Position numbers and translations under genes: made by a program. Positions 1 through 8,984 of a stretch of 64,000 nucleotides of DNA are shown here, in pieces. Source of the stretch: Clostridium sp. (GTDB lineage: Bacteria; Bacteroidota; Bacteroidia; Bacteroidales; Muribaculaceae); contig JAMPBQ010000004.1 of assembly GCA_023666615.1 (NCBI GenBank), forward strand, positions 1-64,000, read 5' to 3'. Position 1 is the stretch's first letter. Each line of letters opens with the position of its first letter. The notes beneath the pieces were generated by a model, which was given only the letters and a program-made list of their open reading frames with translations, did not search any database and was not told the DNA's origin.

Positions 1-2
1 TG

Positions 3-76
3 TCGGGGTTACTAGACTCGAACTAGCGACCTCACGCCCCCCAGACGCGTACTCTAACCAACTGAGCTAAACCCCG
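3..76 (-). tRNA. tRNA-Pro (anticodon GGG)
   Basis: Read on the minus strand this folds as a full cloverleaf. The 7-bp acceptor stem pairs CGGGGTT with AACCCCG, the D stem is GCTC/GAGT, the anticodon stem CGCGT/GCGTG encloses the loop CTGGGGG, and the T arm contains TTCGAGT. The anticodon is GGG. The C1-G72 pair with discriminator A is typical of bacterial proline tRNAs. Only two bases follow the discriminator before the window edge, so whether CCA is encoded cannot be seen. A matching promoter lies just upstream. Confidence 0.95.
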
Positions 77-106
77 AGGATTGATTCGTTGTTTAAATCA
101 ACGGTG

Positions 107-138
107 CAAAGGTATGGACTTTTTCCGAATTGACCAAA
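107..138 (-). promoter_or_regulatory. Promoter of tRNA-Pro
   Basis: On the minus strand TTTG (135-138) is followed after exactly 20 nt by TACCTTTG (107-114), a full match to the Bacteroidota sigma-ABfr pattern TTTG-N19-21-TAnnTTTG. The -7 box is about 30 nt before the mature tRNA 5' end. Confidence 0.8.
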
Positions 139-333
139 TTTTTCCGCAAGTTTTTTTGCATAAAATTTCGCCGCAAATCGCAATTTATTGTGTTATAGGA
201 TGATTTCAAATCGGACAATTTGTTCGAAAAATTCCGCTTTCGGGATGAGAATTTTGTAATGTGGAGGATTATGCGTAAATTTGCGCCGCAAAAGAGCCAA
301 TGCATAAATCAGAAACAGCCACAAAACACAGAA

Positions 334-2730
334 ATGAACGAAAATTCTGACGAGCCCCACGTAGGAGTGACGATAGAGCATATAAACATTGATTTGGACA
401 AGCTGAGGACAAAGCCCAATCTTGGCGGCCTGGGATTGTTGACAACGAGGAATCTTGTGCTGTTTCCGGGCGTGTCGACATCAATAGCCATAAAACGGGA
501 CAGCGCCGAGAAGATTGTGACTTGGGCTGAGGACAAGCGAAAGCCAATCGGAGTGGTATGCCAAAAAAATCCCGAGGAGGAAAACCCAACCTTGAAGCGC
601 GGGCTCTGCCCCATTGGCGTGGTGGCTGACGTGATAAAGGTGCTGGAGCTCCCCAATGGCGAGAAGACCGCCCTTGTGAGAGCCAGGGAGCCATTCTTGA
701 TAGAAGAAACCGGCAAGCGAGGCGACATACCAGCCGGGGTGCTGTCGGCCAAAGTGAGCATCATCGATGAATTGGAGCCGGCCGAAGGCGACAAGAATTT
801 TGACGTTATCTGCAAGAACATAAGCAAAAATGTAAAGAAGATCGCGCCGATGGTGGGAGAGGGGTTTTCCCACATGTTCGAAAACATATTTTCAGAGGTG
901 GGCGGCGCTTACGCCATCAATGTTATTGCCACGAATTTCCCGTTTGATACGAAAACGAAGATGGAAATGCTGAGCAAGCATAGGATTGACGAGAGGGGAA
1001 TGCTTCTTCTGAAGGCTTTGGAGGCTCAATCGCAGGAGGCACAGCTCAACGCTGAAATAATGGATCAAGTGCGCACAGAGCTTACCGAAGACCAAAAGCG
1101 CAGCATCATGCAAAAACAGCTGGATATTTTGCACAACCAGCTTTTTGGCGACAGCGACGACGCGGGGAGGCTGGCGGAAAAGGCCGAGAAAAAGCAGTTC
1201 ACTCCCGCGGCGCGCGATGTGTTTGACCGCGAGCTTGGAAAATTGGCCAAAATGAATCCCAATCATCCGGATTACTTCGTAAGCCTCAATTATCTTGAAA
1301 CCCTCCTTGACCTGCCATGGACTGAAATGTCGAAGACTGACGGCAGCTTCCCCAAGGCGCGCAAAGAGCTTGAGCGCGACCATTGCGGCATGGAGAAGGT
1401 GAAGGAGCGCGTGCTGGAATACATAGCCGTGATGCACCGCAACCCTAATGGCAAGGCTCCGATTCTTTGTCTCGTGGGGCCTCCCGGGGTGGGAAAAACG
1501 TCGCTGGGCAAATCCATCGCCGCGGCGCTTGGGCGCGAATACCAGCGTGTATCGTTCGGCGGCCTGCATGACGAGGCGGAGATACGCGGACATAGGCGCA
1601 CTTATGTCGGCGCGATGCCCGGACGCGTGATAGAGGCCATGCGCAAGGCGTCGACCATCAATCCCGTGCTTGTGCTTGACGAGGTAGACAAGATAGGGGC
1701 GGACTATAAGGGCGACCCCGCCGCGGCTTTGCTCGAGGTGCTTGACCCAGAGCAGAACTGCAAATTCCATGACAATTACCTTGACACGGACTATGACCTC
1801 TCGCATGTGATGTTCATAGCCACGGCCAATGGCACGTCTACCATTGCGCGTCCGTTGCTTGACCGCATGGAGATAATCAACCTCAGCGGCTATCTGGCTG
1901 AAGAGAAGGTGGAAATCGCAAAGAAACATCTCTTAAGGCGCGTATTTGAGGAGAACAACATAGAAAAGGGAGAATTTCGCATAGCTGATGACGCGCTTAT
2001 GGCCATCGTAGAAAGGTACACGGCTGAGAGCGGCGTGAGGCAGCTGGAAAAGCTTTTGGCCAAGATAGCCCGCAAATACTTGATGGCAACCCTTAGCGGG
2101 GAGAAATTTCCAAAAATCGTAAAACCGGCGCATCTTGAAAAGCTTTTGGGCGTGCCTCCGTTCTTTAAGGACAAATGCGAAGAGCACCCCGTGCCGGGCG
2201 TGGCAACCGGCCTAGCCTGGACTGAAGCGGGAGGGGAAATAATACTCGCCGAGGCCTCCCTGTCAAAGGGCAAGGGCGCGGAGACTTTCACCGGCAATCT
2301 CGGACAAGTGATGAAGGAGTCGGCGTCCATTGCCTACCAGTGGGTAAAGGCGAACGCCGAGAACCTGGGCATCGATCCTGAAATGTTTGAGAAATACAAT
2401 CTGCACATACACTTCCCTGAAGGAGCGGTGCCAAAGGATGGCCCATCAGCGGGAATCACAATCGCCACGGCCATTGCGTCGGCATACAGCCGCAGATCGG
2501 TGAAGGGGCGTCTGGCCATGACCGGCGAGATTACGCTGCGCGGCAAGGTGCTTCCGGTAGGGGGCATCAAGGAAAAGATTTTGGCCGCGAAGCGCTCCGG
2601 GGTCACTGACATTATAATATGCGCGGACAACCGCAAGGATGTCGAGGATATACCGCAGAAATACACCGAGGGGCTGACGTTCCATTATGTCACAACGGCA
2701 GGCGAGGTGATGCGCGGGGCGCTGGAATAG
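334..2730 (+). CDS. lon: Lon ATP-dependent serine protease (endopeptidase La)
   Basis: Cytoplasmic AAA+ protease that degrades misfolded and regulatory proteins. It has an N-terminal LON substrate domain (about residues 30-230), an AAA+ domain with Walker A GPPGVGKT near residue 382, and a C-terminal S16 peptidase domain. The catalytic Ser is at about residue 705 in PKDGPSAG and the Lys at about 746 in GGIKEK. From ATG 334 the protein is 798 aa, the usual bacterial size. The frame stays open upstream to 220, but those 38 extra residues do not look like a Lon N-terminus, so the internal ATG is chosen. No clear promoter was found in the 77-333 gap. Confidence 0.95.
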   Translation: MNENSDEPHVGVTIEHINIDLDKLRTKPNLGGLGLLTTRNLVLFPGVSTSIAIKRDSAEKIVTWAEDKRKPIGVVCQKNPEEENPTLKRGLCPIGVVADVIKVLELPNGEKTALVRAREPFLIEETGKRGDIPAGVLSAKVSIIDELEPAEGDKNFDVICKNISKNVKKIAPMVGEGFSHMFENIFSEVGGAYAINVIATNFPFDTKTKMEMLSKHRIDERGMLLLKALEAQSQEAQLNAEIMDQVRTELTEDQKRSIMQKQLDILHNQLFGDSDDAGRLAEKAEKKQFTPAARDVFDRELGKLAKMNPNHPDYFVSLNYLETLLDLPWTEMSKTDGSFPKARKELERDHCGMEKVKERVLEYIAVMHRNPNGKAPILCLVGPPGVGKTSLGKSIAAALGREYQRVSFGGLHDEAEIRGHRRTYVGAMPGRVIEAMRKASTINPVLVLDEVDKIGADYKGDPAAALLEVLDPEQNCKFHDNYLDTDYDLSHVMFIATANGTSTIARPLLDRMEIINLSGYLAEEKVEIAKKHLLRRVFEENNIEKGEFRIADDALMAIVERYTAESGVRQLEKLLAKIARKYLMATLSGEKFPKIVKPAHLEKLLGVPPFFKDKCEEHPVPGVATGLAWTEAGGEIILAEASLSKGKGAETFTGNLGQVMKESASIAYQWVKANAENLGIDPEMFEKYNLHIHFPEGAVPKDGPSAGITIATAIASAYSRRSVKGRLAMTGEITLRGKVLPVGGIKEKILAAKRSGVTDIIICADNRKDVEDIPQKYTEGLTFHYVTTAGEVMRGALE

Positions 2731-2746
2731 GAAAACGAACTATTTG

Positions 2747-2796
2747 CGAAACGTGTGTGTTATTTCTTCAGAGATAAGAAAAACACACACGTTTCG
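2747..2796. repeat. Long perfect hairpin between lon and the DUF3943 gene
   Basis: A perfect 15-bp inverted repeat (2747-2761 with 2782-2796). Inside it, after a one-base bulge, a second 6-bp stem TTTCTT/AAGAAA (2763-2768 with 2776-2781) closes a 7-nt loop. It begins 16 nt after the lon stop and ends 2 nt before the next ATG. No T-run follows, so it is not a classical intrinsic terminator. It may be an attenuator, a processing site or a structure masking the next start. Confidence 0.7.
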
Positions 2797-2798
2797 TT

Positions 2799-3593
2799 AT
2801 GGTACGCAAATTTTGGGCATATTTATTATTATTGCTGCCTTGGATGGCTGCCGAAGCCCAGACAGTCGAATCAGAACATCCGATGGCTATCAATACAGGA
2901 TGGAAATACTGTGATCCTAAGAATCCATACAGCCAGCCATATAAGTTTGCCGGTTCGATAGACAATCCCGATTGGAAGCGGCTTTGGGTGAATACCGGAG
3001 TGCTTTCGGGCGCATTTGTGGGCACGCTGCTGGTGCTGGAATGCCTGCCGGAGGACGCCACCACATGGAATAGGGCGGCGCTGCAGGATGTGCCGCTGTT
3101 CAAAAGATGGAAGGACCACGTGCTTAAGGAGGGGCCGGAATGGGACCACGACAATCCTGTATTCAACTATTTGCTTCACCCATACGCCGGCGCCGCATAT
3201 TTTATGGCTGCGCGCAGCTGCGGCTTTGGGTTTTACCGCAGCCTTCTCTATAGCGCTTGCATATCCACGATAGGGTGGGAATTTGGCATTGAGGCCTTTA
3301 TGGAGAGGCCATCGTATCAGGACCTGTTCATCACCCCGCTGGTGGGAAGCGCGATTGGCGAGGGCTTCTACCGACTGAAGAGGCATATAGCCGATAATGG
3401 TTATGAGCTGGCGGGGTCTAAATTCCTTGGCGGGGCTGTTGCGTTTCTGATTGATCCGGTGAATGAGGTGATTGGCCTGTTCATGGGGAATCCCGCTCGG
3501 CAATACGGGAAATACAGGGCATCGGTGCGTGGCTCGATGCAGCCATGGGTTGCGGCGGGATATTCGGGATTCACGGTTTCTATCGCATTCTGA
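2799..3593 (+). CDS. DUF3943 domain-containing exported protein
   Basis: 264-aa protein with a clear signal peptide (about 20 residues, ending AEAQ), so it is exported to the periplasm or outer membrane. The body matches my memory of DUF3943: a block HPYAG near residue 127 and a second from WEFGIEAF (about 160) through FITPLVGSAIGE (about 177-188), with several hydrophobic or amphipathic stretches. Function is unknown. The start is fixed by the signal peptide and lies only 2 nt after a long hairpin. It ends 4 nt from the convergent metallophosphoesterase gene, with no terminator visible between them. Confidence 0.75.
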   Translation: MVRKFWAYLLLLLPWMAAEAQTVESEHPMAINTGWKYCDPKNPYSQPYKFAGSIDNPDWKRLWVNTGVLSGAFVGTLLVLECLPEDATTWNRAALQDVPLFKRWKDHVLKEGPEWDHDNPVFNYLLHPYAGAAYFMAARSCGFGFYRSLLYSACISTIGWEFGIEAFMERPSYQDLFITPLVGSAIGEGFYRLKRHIADNGYELAGSKFLGGAVAFLIDPVNEVIGLFMGNPARQYGKYRASVRGSMQPWVAAGYSGFTVSIAF

Positions 3594-3597
3594 GCCA

Positions 3598-4773
3598 TTA
3601 GCTCTTGGAAAGCGTAATCAAGGCAATTTCCGGCCAAGCTCCAAAGCGGAATGGAAGATTCGCGCCGGCGCCAGTAGAGACAAACAGGTGACGGTCGCCC
3701 TCATTGAACGCGCCTCCCCAGTGCCGCGAAACTATAGCCGAGGGAGACCATCCAAACACCTTAAGCTGCATGGCGTGAGTGTGGCCTGAAAGAGTAAGGG
3801 GAATGTCTGTGTCGGGAACGACCTCATCAACCCAATGCGAAGGGTCGTGGCTAAGGAGCACCGTGAAGGCCCCTTTCGGAATGCCATGGAGGGCTTTTGA
3901 TAGATTGCCTTTGCAGGCCCGCTCTTGCCGACCTATGTTCTCCACGCCCGCAATCCAAATGCTTGAATCCCCTCTCTTTATTTGCGTGCTTTCATCCAAA
4001 AGGAGCCGCCAGCCAAGGCTTCTCTCCAAAGAAATCAGCCGGTTGACGCAGCGCATGCGCGTTTCCTCTGAATCAACCGGGGCATAGAGCGCGTAATCAT
4101 GGTTGCCCAAGATAGAAATGACGCCGTCGGGAGCGCTGAGGCCGCTCAGCGCCTTTTTGAATGGCTCGGCTTCAGCCGAGGTGAAATTAACGAGGTCGCC
4201 GGTAAAGACAATCAAGTCGGCGTCAAGGCTGTTGATTCGGTCCATAAGCTTTTGCACAAAAGACGGCTCAGCCGCGAACGTGCCGAGGTGCAAATCGGAG
4301 AACTGCGCGATGCGGTAGCCATCAAAAGCGGCGGGAAGCCTTGGCGACGCTATCTTGACATTGGTAATCGTGATTCTCTTCCAGCCTACCACCACGCCAT
4401 AAAGGCCGCATAGGAATGCGATCGCGGCTATAACGCCGCCAACCACCATGCTCCAATGCACAGCCTTGGGATAGAAAAAACCAATGCCCATGCCAATGAG
4501 GGTAACGATAGTGTATAGCAGTTCGGGAAAAACTATGCAGACCACAAGAGCCATAAGGGCGTTTGACGGCCATCCCCAATTGCCTTCAGCAATAAGGGAG
4601 AAGCAGCAGCACAAGAGGAATGTTGGCGTCCACCACAATATTTGCCAAGCCAATGGCAAATAGCGGATTGACGTAGACCAAACAAAAGCGTCGCAGCCAA
4701 TGACCACAATGAAAATCGCGGCCAAGGCCAATATTCGGTGCAAAGAATAATATACTTTTGATACTTTAGGCAA
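3598..4773 (-). CDS. Membrane-anchored metallophosphoesterase
   Basis: 391 aa. The first 130 residues carry about four membrane segments; the rest is a calcineurin-like phosphoesterase domain. Metal ligands are visible in order: FSDLHLG (about 158-164), TGDLVN (about 191-196), LGNHDY (about 222-227), LSHDP and SGHTHAMQ. This arrangement is common to Bacteroidota metallophosphoesterases related to YkuE/YaeI-type enzymes, some of which act on lipids such as UDP-diacylglucosamine. The substrate here is unknown. Monocistronic, with its own -7 box. Confidence 0.85.
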   Translation of the reverse strand: MPKVSKVYYSLHRILALAAIFIVVIGCDAFVWSTSIRYLPLAWQILWWTPTFLLCCCFSLIAEGNWGWPSNALMALVVCIVFPELLYTIVTLIGMGIGFFYPKAVHWSMVVGGVIAAIAFLCGLYGVVVGWKRITITNVKIASPRLPAAFDGYRIAQFSDLHLGTFAAEPSFVQKLMDRINSLDADLIVFTGDLVNFTSAEAEPFKKALSGLSAPDGVISILGNHDYALYAPVDSEETRMRCVNRLISLERSLGWRLLLDESTQIKRGDSSIWIAGVENIGRQERACKGNLSKALHGIPKGAFTVLLSHDPSHWVDEVVPDTDIPLTLSGHTHAMQLKVFGWSPSAIVSRHWGGAFNEGDRHLFVSTGAGANLPFRFGAWPEIALITLSKS

Positions 4774-4828
4774 AGCCTTTACAATGGAGTTTATGCGAAT
4801 AAATAAGCCTTTAAGAAATGACTATGTA

Positions 4829-4836
4829 CAAATATA
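4829..4836 (-). promoter_or_regulatory. -7 box of the metallophosphoesterase gene
   Basis: TATATTTG on the minus strand, about 56 nt before the ATG at 4773. It matches TAnnTTTG; no good -33 TTTG was found. Confidence 0.5.
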
Positions 4837-4876
4837 AATGCTTTAGATGAAGGATTTGTTTTCGCTTTGCGGCAAT

Positions 4877-5653
4877 TTAGCCATTGGAAAGGAAGCTGCG
4901 GAGCACGGCCGCGAATTGGCGGGGATTGTCAAGGAAGCTGTAATGGCCGCAGCCCGGAAAAGCGACAAGGCCCGCATCCGGGATACGCTTTTCCATAAGC
5001 TTTGCGTCGCGCAGAGGAGTGGCGGTGTCATTCTCGCCCCAAATCAATAGAGTCGGGGCCTTGATATCTGACAAAAGGGGAGTGAGATCTTGATTGACCG
5101 ACCGGGACATCACTTGCTTCATAACAGGGGAGGCCGCGCGGTAATCGGCGGAGCCGCGCTTATCCCGCTGCGCGGCTATCCATTTTTGGCCGGCCTTGCC
5201 CAACAATGAAGCGGCGAACTTGCATAGCTTGAACCAATAGACCTTGCAATAGTATTTCAGAGGACGCCTTGGCTTGATGCCGGCCGCATCCACGAGAATC
5301 AATTTGTCCACCATTTGCGGATGCGCCGCGGCAAAAGCGATGGCTATCCTTCCGCCATAAGAATGGCCAAGGAGGGATGCTCGCTCAATGCCAATGGCCT
5401 TCATCGCATTCAAAAGCCAATCGGCGTAATCGTATACGCCCCAGGAAGCCGCCGGCTCAGAGGACTGGCCGAAACCCGGAAGATCGAAATTGTAGACACA
5501 ATTCGCCAGAGCGGCGGCGCGCTGGATAGAATCAAGGGTGGAGGCGTTGCAGCCCCACCCATGCATAAGGATTATTGGAGGGTTGGAGGAATCGCCCTGC
5601 AGAACATAGCGTGAGCGGATTCCTCCAACCTCAATCACGTGGTCAGTAGTCAT
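4877..5653 (-). CDS. Alpha/beta hydrolase
   Basis: 258-aa single-domain hydrolase. Oxyanion-loop motif HGWG is near residue 31, the nucleophile elbow GHSYGG gives Ser98, GENDTATP gives acid Asp209, and GCGHYSF gives His237, so the catalytic triad is complete. No signal peptide, so probably cytoplasmic. Its first codons overlap the end of the upstream PCMD lipoprotein gene by 11 nt, which makes it the last gene of the envelope operon. Substrate unknown; MenH-like or carboxylesterase activity are possible but not supported by context. Confidence 0.85.
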   Translation of the reverse strand: MTTDHVIEVGGIRSRYVLQGDSSNPPIILMHGWGCNASTLDSIQRAAALANCVYNFDLPGFGQSSEPAASWGVYDYADWLLNAMKAIGIERASLLGHSYGGRIAIAFAAAHPQMVDKLILVDAAGIKPRRPLKYYCKVYWFKLCKFAASLLGKAGQKWIAAQRDKRGSADYRAASPVMKQVMSRSVNQDLTPLLSDIKAPTLLIWGENDTATPLRDAKLMEKRIPDAGLVAFPGCGHYSFLDNPRQFAAVLRSFLSNG

Positions 5654-7223
5654 ATTTCAGCTCGAAATTGTCGACATAAAGCACCGCTCCGTTTGCTCCG
5701 GTGAAATAATCGCCGTACTTGCTGGCGGATGCCGTGACTAATATATACTTAGGTATGCGGTTGGTGGCCTTGTAGTCAAGCGTTATGTCAAAAGGAACGT
5801 ATGCGTCCACATCCTGCCCGATTTCATATTTTCCGTAAGCTATGACAATATCCGCCTCTGGGTCAAAGAGCTGGCGATTTTTGGGATTGGTGCGAATCTC
5901 AAACGGTTCGTCAGAATCAATCAGCGCGCACCAAATGATGCAGGTGTCGGGCTGGCCCTTCATATCTTCGAATCCTGTTGAGGCAGAGCTGATGGCCGCG
6001 TCTTTATATTTCATATAGCCGGTGAGCCTGGTGGGGCGCTCGGCAAACTCGCGTCCAAAGCTCAGGATGCCGTTTGTGCCGTCGGTGCGCACATATGACC
6101 CAACAAATATATTTCCGGCCGCCAGCTTGCCAAGGCTGCTGACTCCCACGAACTTTGACTGCAGCATTGCGGCTTTGCCCACGCCGTCCACTGTGTCGTC
6201 AGTGGGGACGGTATTGCTTTGCCCAAGGGTAGTGGCGCCCTTGTTGCCCGTATCCCAATAAGGCGTTTGATCCTCAAGCCAGGGGTTCCAAACTTTACCG
6301 TTGAGCCACCAATCATCAAAATTGCTGTTGGGAAGCTGGAGTATGCTGCCGGTGGTGAACATAAGCGTTTCGCCCGTTTCTTGGCCTGAAACCGCGCGAG
6401 CTTCATATGCGGTGTTGGGAGTAAGCCCGACAATGCGGGCGCGGAAATCGCCGCCGTCAAACTCCATATCGCTTTCAGGAACGCGGAGCCATTCAGTATC
6501 GCCGGCGATGCGGTATTCAATGTAATTCTCTTTGCCTTCCTGAGCCTGGCCGTAGATCCAAGCCACCTGCGTCCAGCCGTCAGCCCTAACGGTGAAGACA
6601 GTGCTGGCTGTCACAGATATTGTTATTGTCCATTCCTCCTTGTGCCCATAATTGTCGATGGTGACTTTCACCGGAGAAGAGAAATCGACGGCCTCGCCCG
6701 CTAGAGAGGGCGTTTCGGTGGAAGAAGAAGGTCCGAGCTTGCATGTAAGCACCGGCACTGCGTCGATAGGCACTCGGTCAGTGACGACCGCAGATACCGT
6801 GCGGCTTTCGGGATCAATCTCAGATGTGCCAATCTGGCCGTCAACAGTGAAGTAACGCTCAATGTCCCGGACGCAGCGCAAAGTCCACTCATAGTCTTGA
6901 TACATGCGAAGGGTGGCCGTGTAGGGCTGCCCCAAATCAATGACTTTGCCAACGGATAGGGCATTGTCCAGCACCTCAGTGTTTGGAGAAATCGCCAGCT
7001 CGTCAATCTTTACGCTATAGATATTGGCGTCTTCGGGGAAACGGAAAGTGACGACAAGATTTGTGGAATCAATGTTGGCGCTTCCGATTTGCCCCTCGGC
7101 GGAAATAGAAGTGATGTTGGCCTGAATATACGGGTATGGGATATTGTCGTGGATGCAGGCCTGCAAGACAAAAAATGCCGCGCCGCAAGCCAAGGCTTTA
7201 GATGTAGAAAATCTGAATTTCAT
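5643..7223 (-). CDS. PCMD domain surface lipoprotein
   Basis: 526 aa with a lipoprotein signal ending LQAC (Cys23). Two Ig-like repeats follow (roughly 35-115 and 120-205), then a fibronectin-III-like segment (about 215-290), then a C-terminal region (about 295-526) matching the PCMD 'putative carbohydrate metabolism' family: N-F-D-D-W near its start, WDTGN, AGN-F-GSY, FGREFAERPTRLTGYMKY and a C-terminal VDNFEL. Family members are Bacteroidota surface proteins of unproven function, thought to bind glycans. It follows the second barrel gene by 7 nt and overlaps the hydrolase gene. Confidence 0.8.
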   Translation of the reverse strand: MKFRFSTSKALACGAAFFVLQACIHDNIPYPYIQANITSISAEGQIGSANIDSTNLVVTFRFPEDANIYSVKIDELAISPNTEVLDNALSVGKVIDLGQPYTATLRMYQDYEWTLRCVRDIERYFTVDGQIGTSEIDPESRTVSAVVTDRVPIDAVPVLTCKLGPSSSTETPSLAGEAVDFSSPVKVTIDNYGHKEEWTITISVTASTVFTVRADGWTQVAWIYGQAQEGKENYIEYRIAGDTEWLRVPESDMEFDGGDFRARIVGLTPNTAYEARAVSGQETGETLMFTTGSILQLPNSNFDDWWLNGKVWNPWLEDQTPYWDTGNKGATTLGQSNTVPTDDTVDGVGKAAMLQSKFVGVSSLGKLAAGNIFVGSYVRTDGTNGILSFGREFAERPTRLTGYMKYKDAAISSASTGFEDMKGQPDTCIIWCALIDSDEPFEIRTNPKNRQLFDPEADIVIAYGKYEIGQDVDAYVPFDITLDYKATNRIPKYILVTASASKYGDYFTGANGAVLYVDNFELKYDY

Positions 7224-7230
7224 AATAAGC

Positions 7231-8106
7231 TTAGATTACCACCATCAATCCGAAGTTGATGTTGAAGATATTGAATTTGAAATTGGCGCCCGAAGAGAAT
7301 CTTGAGCCGTCATCCGCGCCATTTGTGGATTGCTTCTCCTTTGCCAGCTTTAGGCCGAACACACCGAAAGAAACGTTGAAGGCAACTTGATCCTGCAAGA
7401 AAACACAGACGCCAGGGCTAAAGTTCAGGTTGGCCATGGTGGAGGTGGTGCGGGTGTCGAAAAGCACATTGTCATAATATCTCTTGAACCTTGACGAGCC
7501 GGAGCCGAAATCGAGGGAGACCTCATTGAACACGCTGAAGCGCCTTTTCTTGTCTAAACCAACGTAATAACGATAGAATATACCCATCTTATAACTTTGG
7601 GAAGAATATCCAACATTGTGAATATCAAGGTTTAGGTCATCGTCGATATCCATAACGAAACTATTGATATTGGCCTGCCCCTTTGTGTAATCGAGGCGGA
7701 CGCCGATAGCCTGGTTATGGGCGAAGAAATACGAAACAGTAGGCTTTAGGGAGTAGATTTTGCCGTTGAAATTCACATCATCGATGATGGAGAAAAACTG
7801 CATGTCCTCGGTGTTAATTTCACCGTACGAGGCGGTGAATCCAAAAGCCCATTCCCCTTTTGGAATGTAGAGGTAATTGAACAGGCCGCGGTCGAATCGG
7901 CCATAATTGCGCTGGGGAATGACAATGGAAACAGTGTCTTTTCCAACTCTCACCAGTTCGTTGGTGACAGGCGCGGGGGAGGTCAAGCTCTTTTTGCGAA
8001 CAACCGGGGGGCGCTGATAAGCGCTGTCGGAAGGCTCAGAAGCCATAGCCGGGCAGAAACAAGCGGCGGCCAAGGCGAAAATGGCGTATTTAAATAATTG
8101 TTTCAT
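7231..8106 (-). CDS. Outer-membrane beta-barrel protein, paralogue 2
   Basis: 291 aa with an N-terminal signal peptide (about 22 residues). The mature part alternates polar and hydrophobic residues, is rich in aromatics, and ends in a beta-signal-like strand (FNINFGLMVVI), as expected for an outer-membrane barrel of about 10-12 strands. It shares a YIPKGEWAFGFTASYG block, the following strand pattern and the C-terminus with the neighbouring 268-aa protein (TFVPKGQWITGVSVSY), so the two are tandem paralogues. No characterised homologue recognised. Confidence 0.7.
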   Translation of the reverse strand: MKQLFKYAIFALAAACFCPAMASEPSDSAYQRPPVVRKKSLTSPAPVTNELVRVGKDTVSIVIPQRNYGRFDRGLFNYLYIPKGEWAFGFTASYGEINTEDMQFFSIIDDVNFNGKIYSLKPTVSYFFAHNQAIGVRLDYTKGQANINSFVMDIDDDLNLDIHNVGYSSQSYKMGIFYRYYVGLDKKRRFSVFNEVSLDFGSGSSRFKRYYDNVLFDTRTTSTMANLNFSPGVCVFLQDQVAFNVSFGVFGLKLAKEKQSTNGADDGSRFSSGANFKFNIFNINFGLMVVI

Positions 8107-8119
8107 CGCTAGCTAGGGA

Positions 8120-8926
8120 TTAAAGGTAGAAGGCAACGCCAAAAGTAATGTTGAAAAGATTGACGCGGAAATTCGCCGACTTGGAATGGCGGTGGGCCAC
8201 ATAAATCCTGTCGGTAGTAGACTTTGTGTGCGAATAATCAAAACCGAGAACGCCAACATTGACCTCGATGGCGGAATAATTGTTGAGGAACATTATGAGG
8301 CCGGGCGAAACGCCAATGTTGAAATTGAAAGAGCGTTCATACGTGCCCGAGTAATCCTTGCCCGAACCATCGCTAAGGATTGCTTGGCCGCCTCCCACCT
8401 GCAGCTGCACCTCGTTGAAGATGCCAAAGCGCGTGCCTGAGCCCAAAGAAATATAATTTCGGAAAGCGCCCATCACGGAATAAGAGTGGGAGATAGAATA
8501 TAGGTTGTCCAGGTCAAAGCCGTTGTCGGCCTCAAACTTCACATTGGCATAGTCCAGGCGCGTGCGCTGGCGGGTATAGGCAAAGCGGCCGCCGGCGGCC
8601 ATATTGTCGGCGAAGGCGTACAGCACCATTGGGCTGACTTTGAATGAATACGTATCGCCATTGAGCTTTTCAAGAATCAAGAATTGATAATTGTTCTGGT
8701 CAGATTGGGAATAGCTAACGCTAACGCCGGTAATCCACTGGCCTTTAGGCACGAATGTGATTTGTTCAATACTTCGTGAGAACTCAGGGATCTCAGCCGA
8801 CGACTGCTCGACAACGGGGGAAAGGCCCTGCGCGGAGCTGAGGTTGTCGTTTCGCTCTTGCGCTGATAGCCATGGAGACGAGCATGCGCCAATCAACAGA
8901 GCCACAGCGATTTTAAGTTTATTCAT
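8120..8926 (-). CDS. Outer-membrane beta-barrel protein, paralogue 1
   Basis: 268 aa. The N-terminus is either a signal peptide cleaved after SA-Q or a lipoprotein signal (IGAC, Cys15); the former seems likelier for a barrel. The body is a run of amphipathic beta strands with a C-terminal strand ending FNITFGVAFYL. It is homologous to the next gene product over its whole length. It lies 13 nt before paralogue 2 and 58 nt after the DUF4493/PCMD lipoprotein gene, so it is presumed co-transcribed. Function unknown. Confidence 0.7.
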   Translation of the reverse strand: MNKLKIAVALLIGACSSPWLSAQERNDNLSSAQGLSPVVEQSSAEIPEFSRSIEQITFVPKGQWITGVSVSYSQSDQNNYQFLILEKLNGDTYSFKVSPMVLYAFADNMAAGGRFAYTRQRTRLDYANVKFEADNGFDLDNLYSISHSYSVMGAFRNYISLGSGTRFGIFNEVQLQVGGGQAILSDGSGKDYSGTYERSFNFNIGVSPGLIMFLNNYSAIEVNVGVLGFDYSHTKSTTDRIYVAHRHSKSANFRVNLFNITFGVAFYL

Positions 8927-8984
8927 ATTTGAAACGTTGAGATTATTATTCTAATATATTTGAGCTATTGGATTGATTGCAAGA

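Noticed and set aside
220..333. N-terminal extension of lon by 38 codons
   Set aside because: The added residues resemble translated leader, not a Lon N-terminus; the ATG at 334 gives the standard length.
892..1929. 345-codon open frame on the minus strand opposite lon
   Set aside because: It is antisense to a well conserved Lon coding sequence, has no family signature and its codons mirror lon. The long frame is a by-product of GC-biased third positions.
4877..5653. menH for the alpha/beta hydrolase
   Set aside because: The triad fits any alpha/beta hydrolase, and the gene belongs to an envelope operon far from menB-menC-menE; MenH identity cannot be supported.
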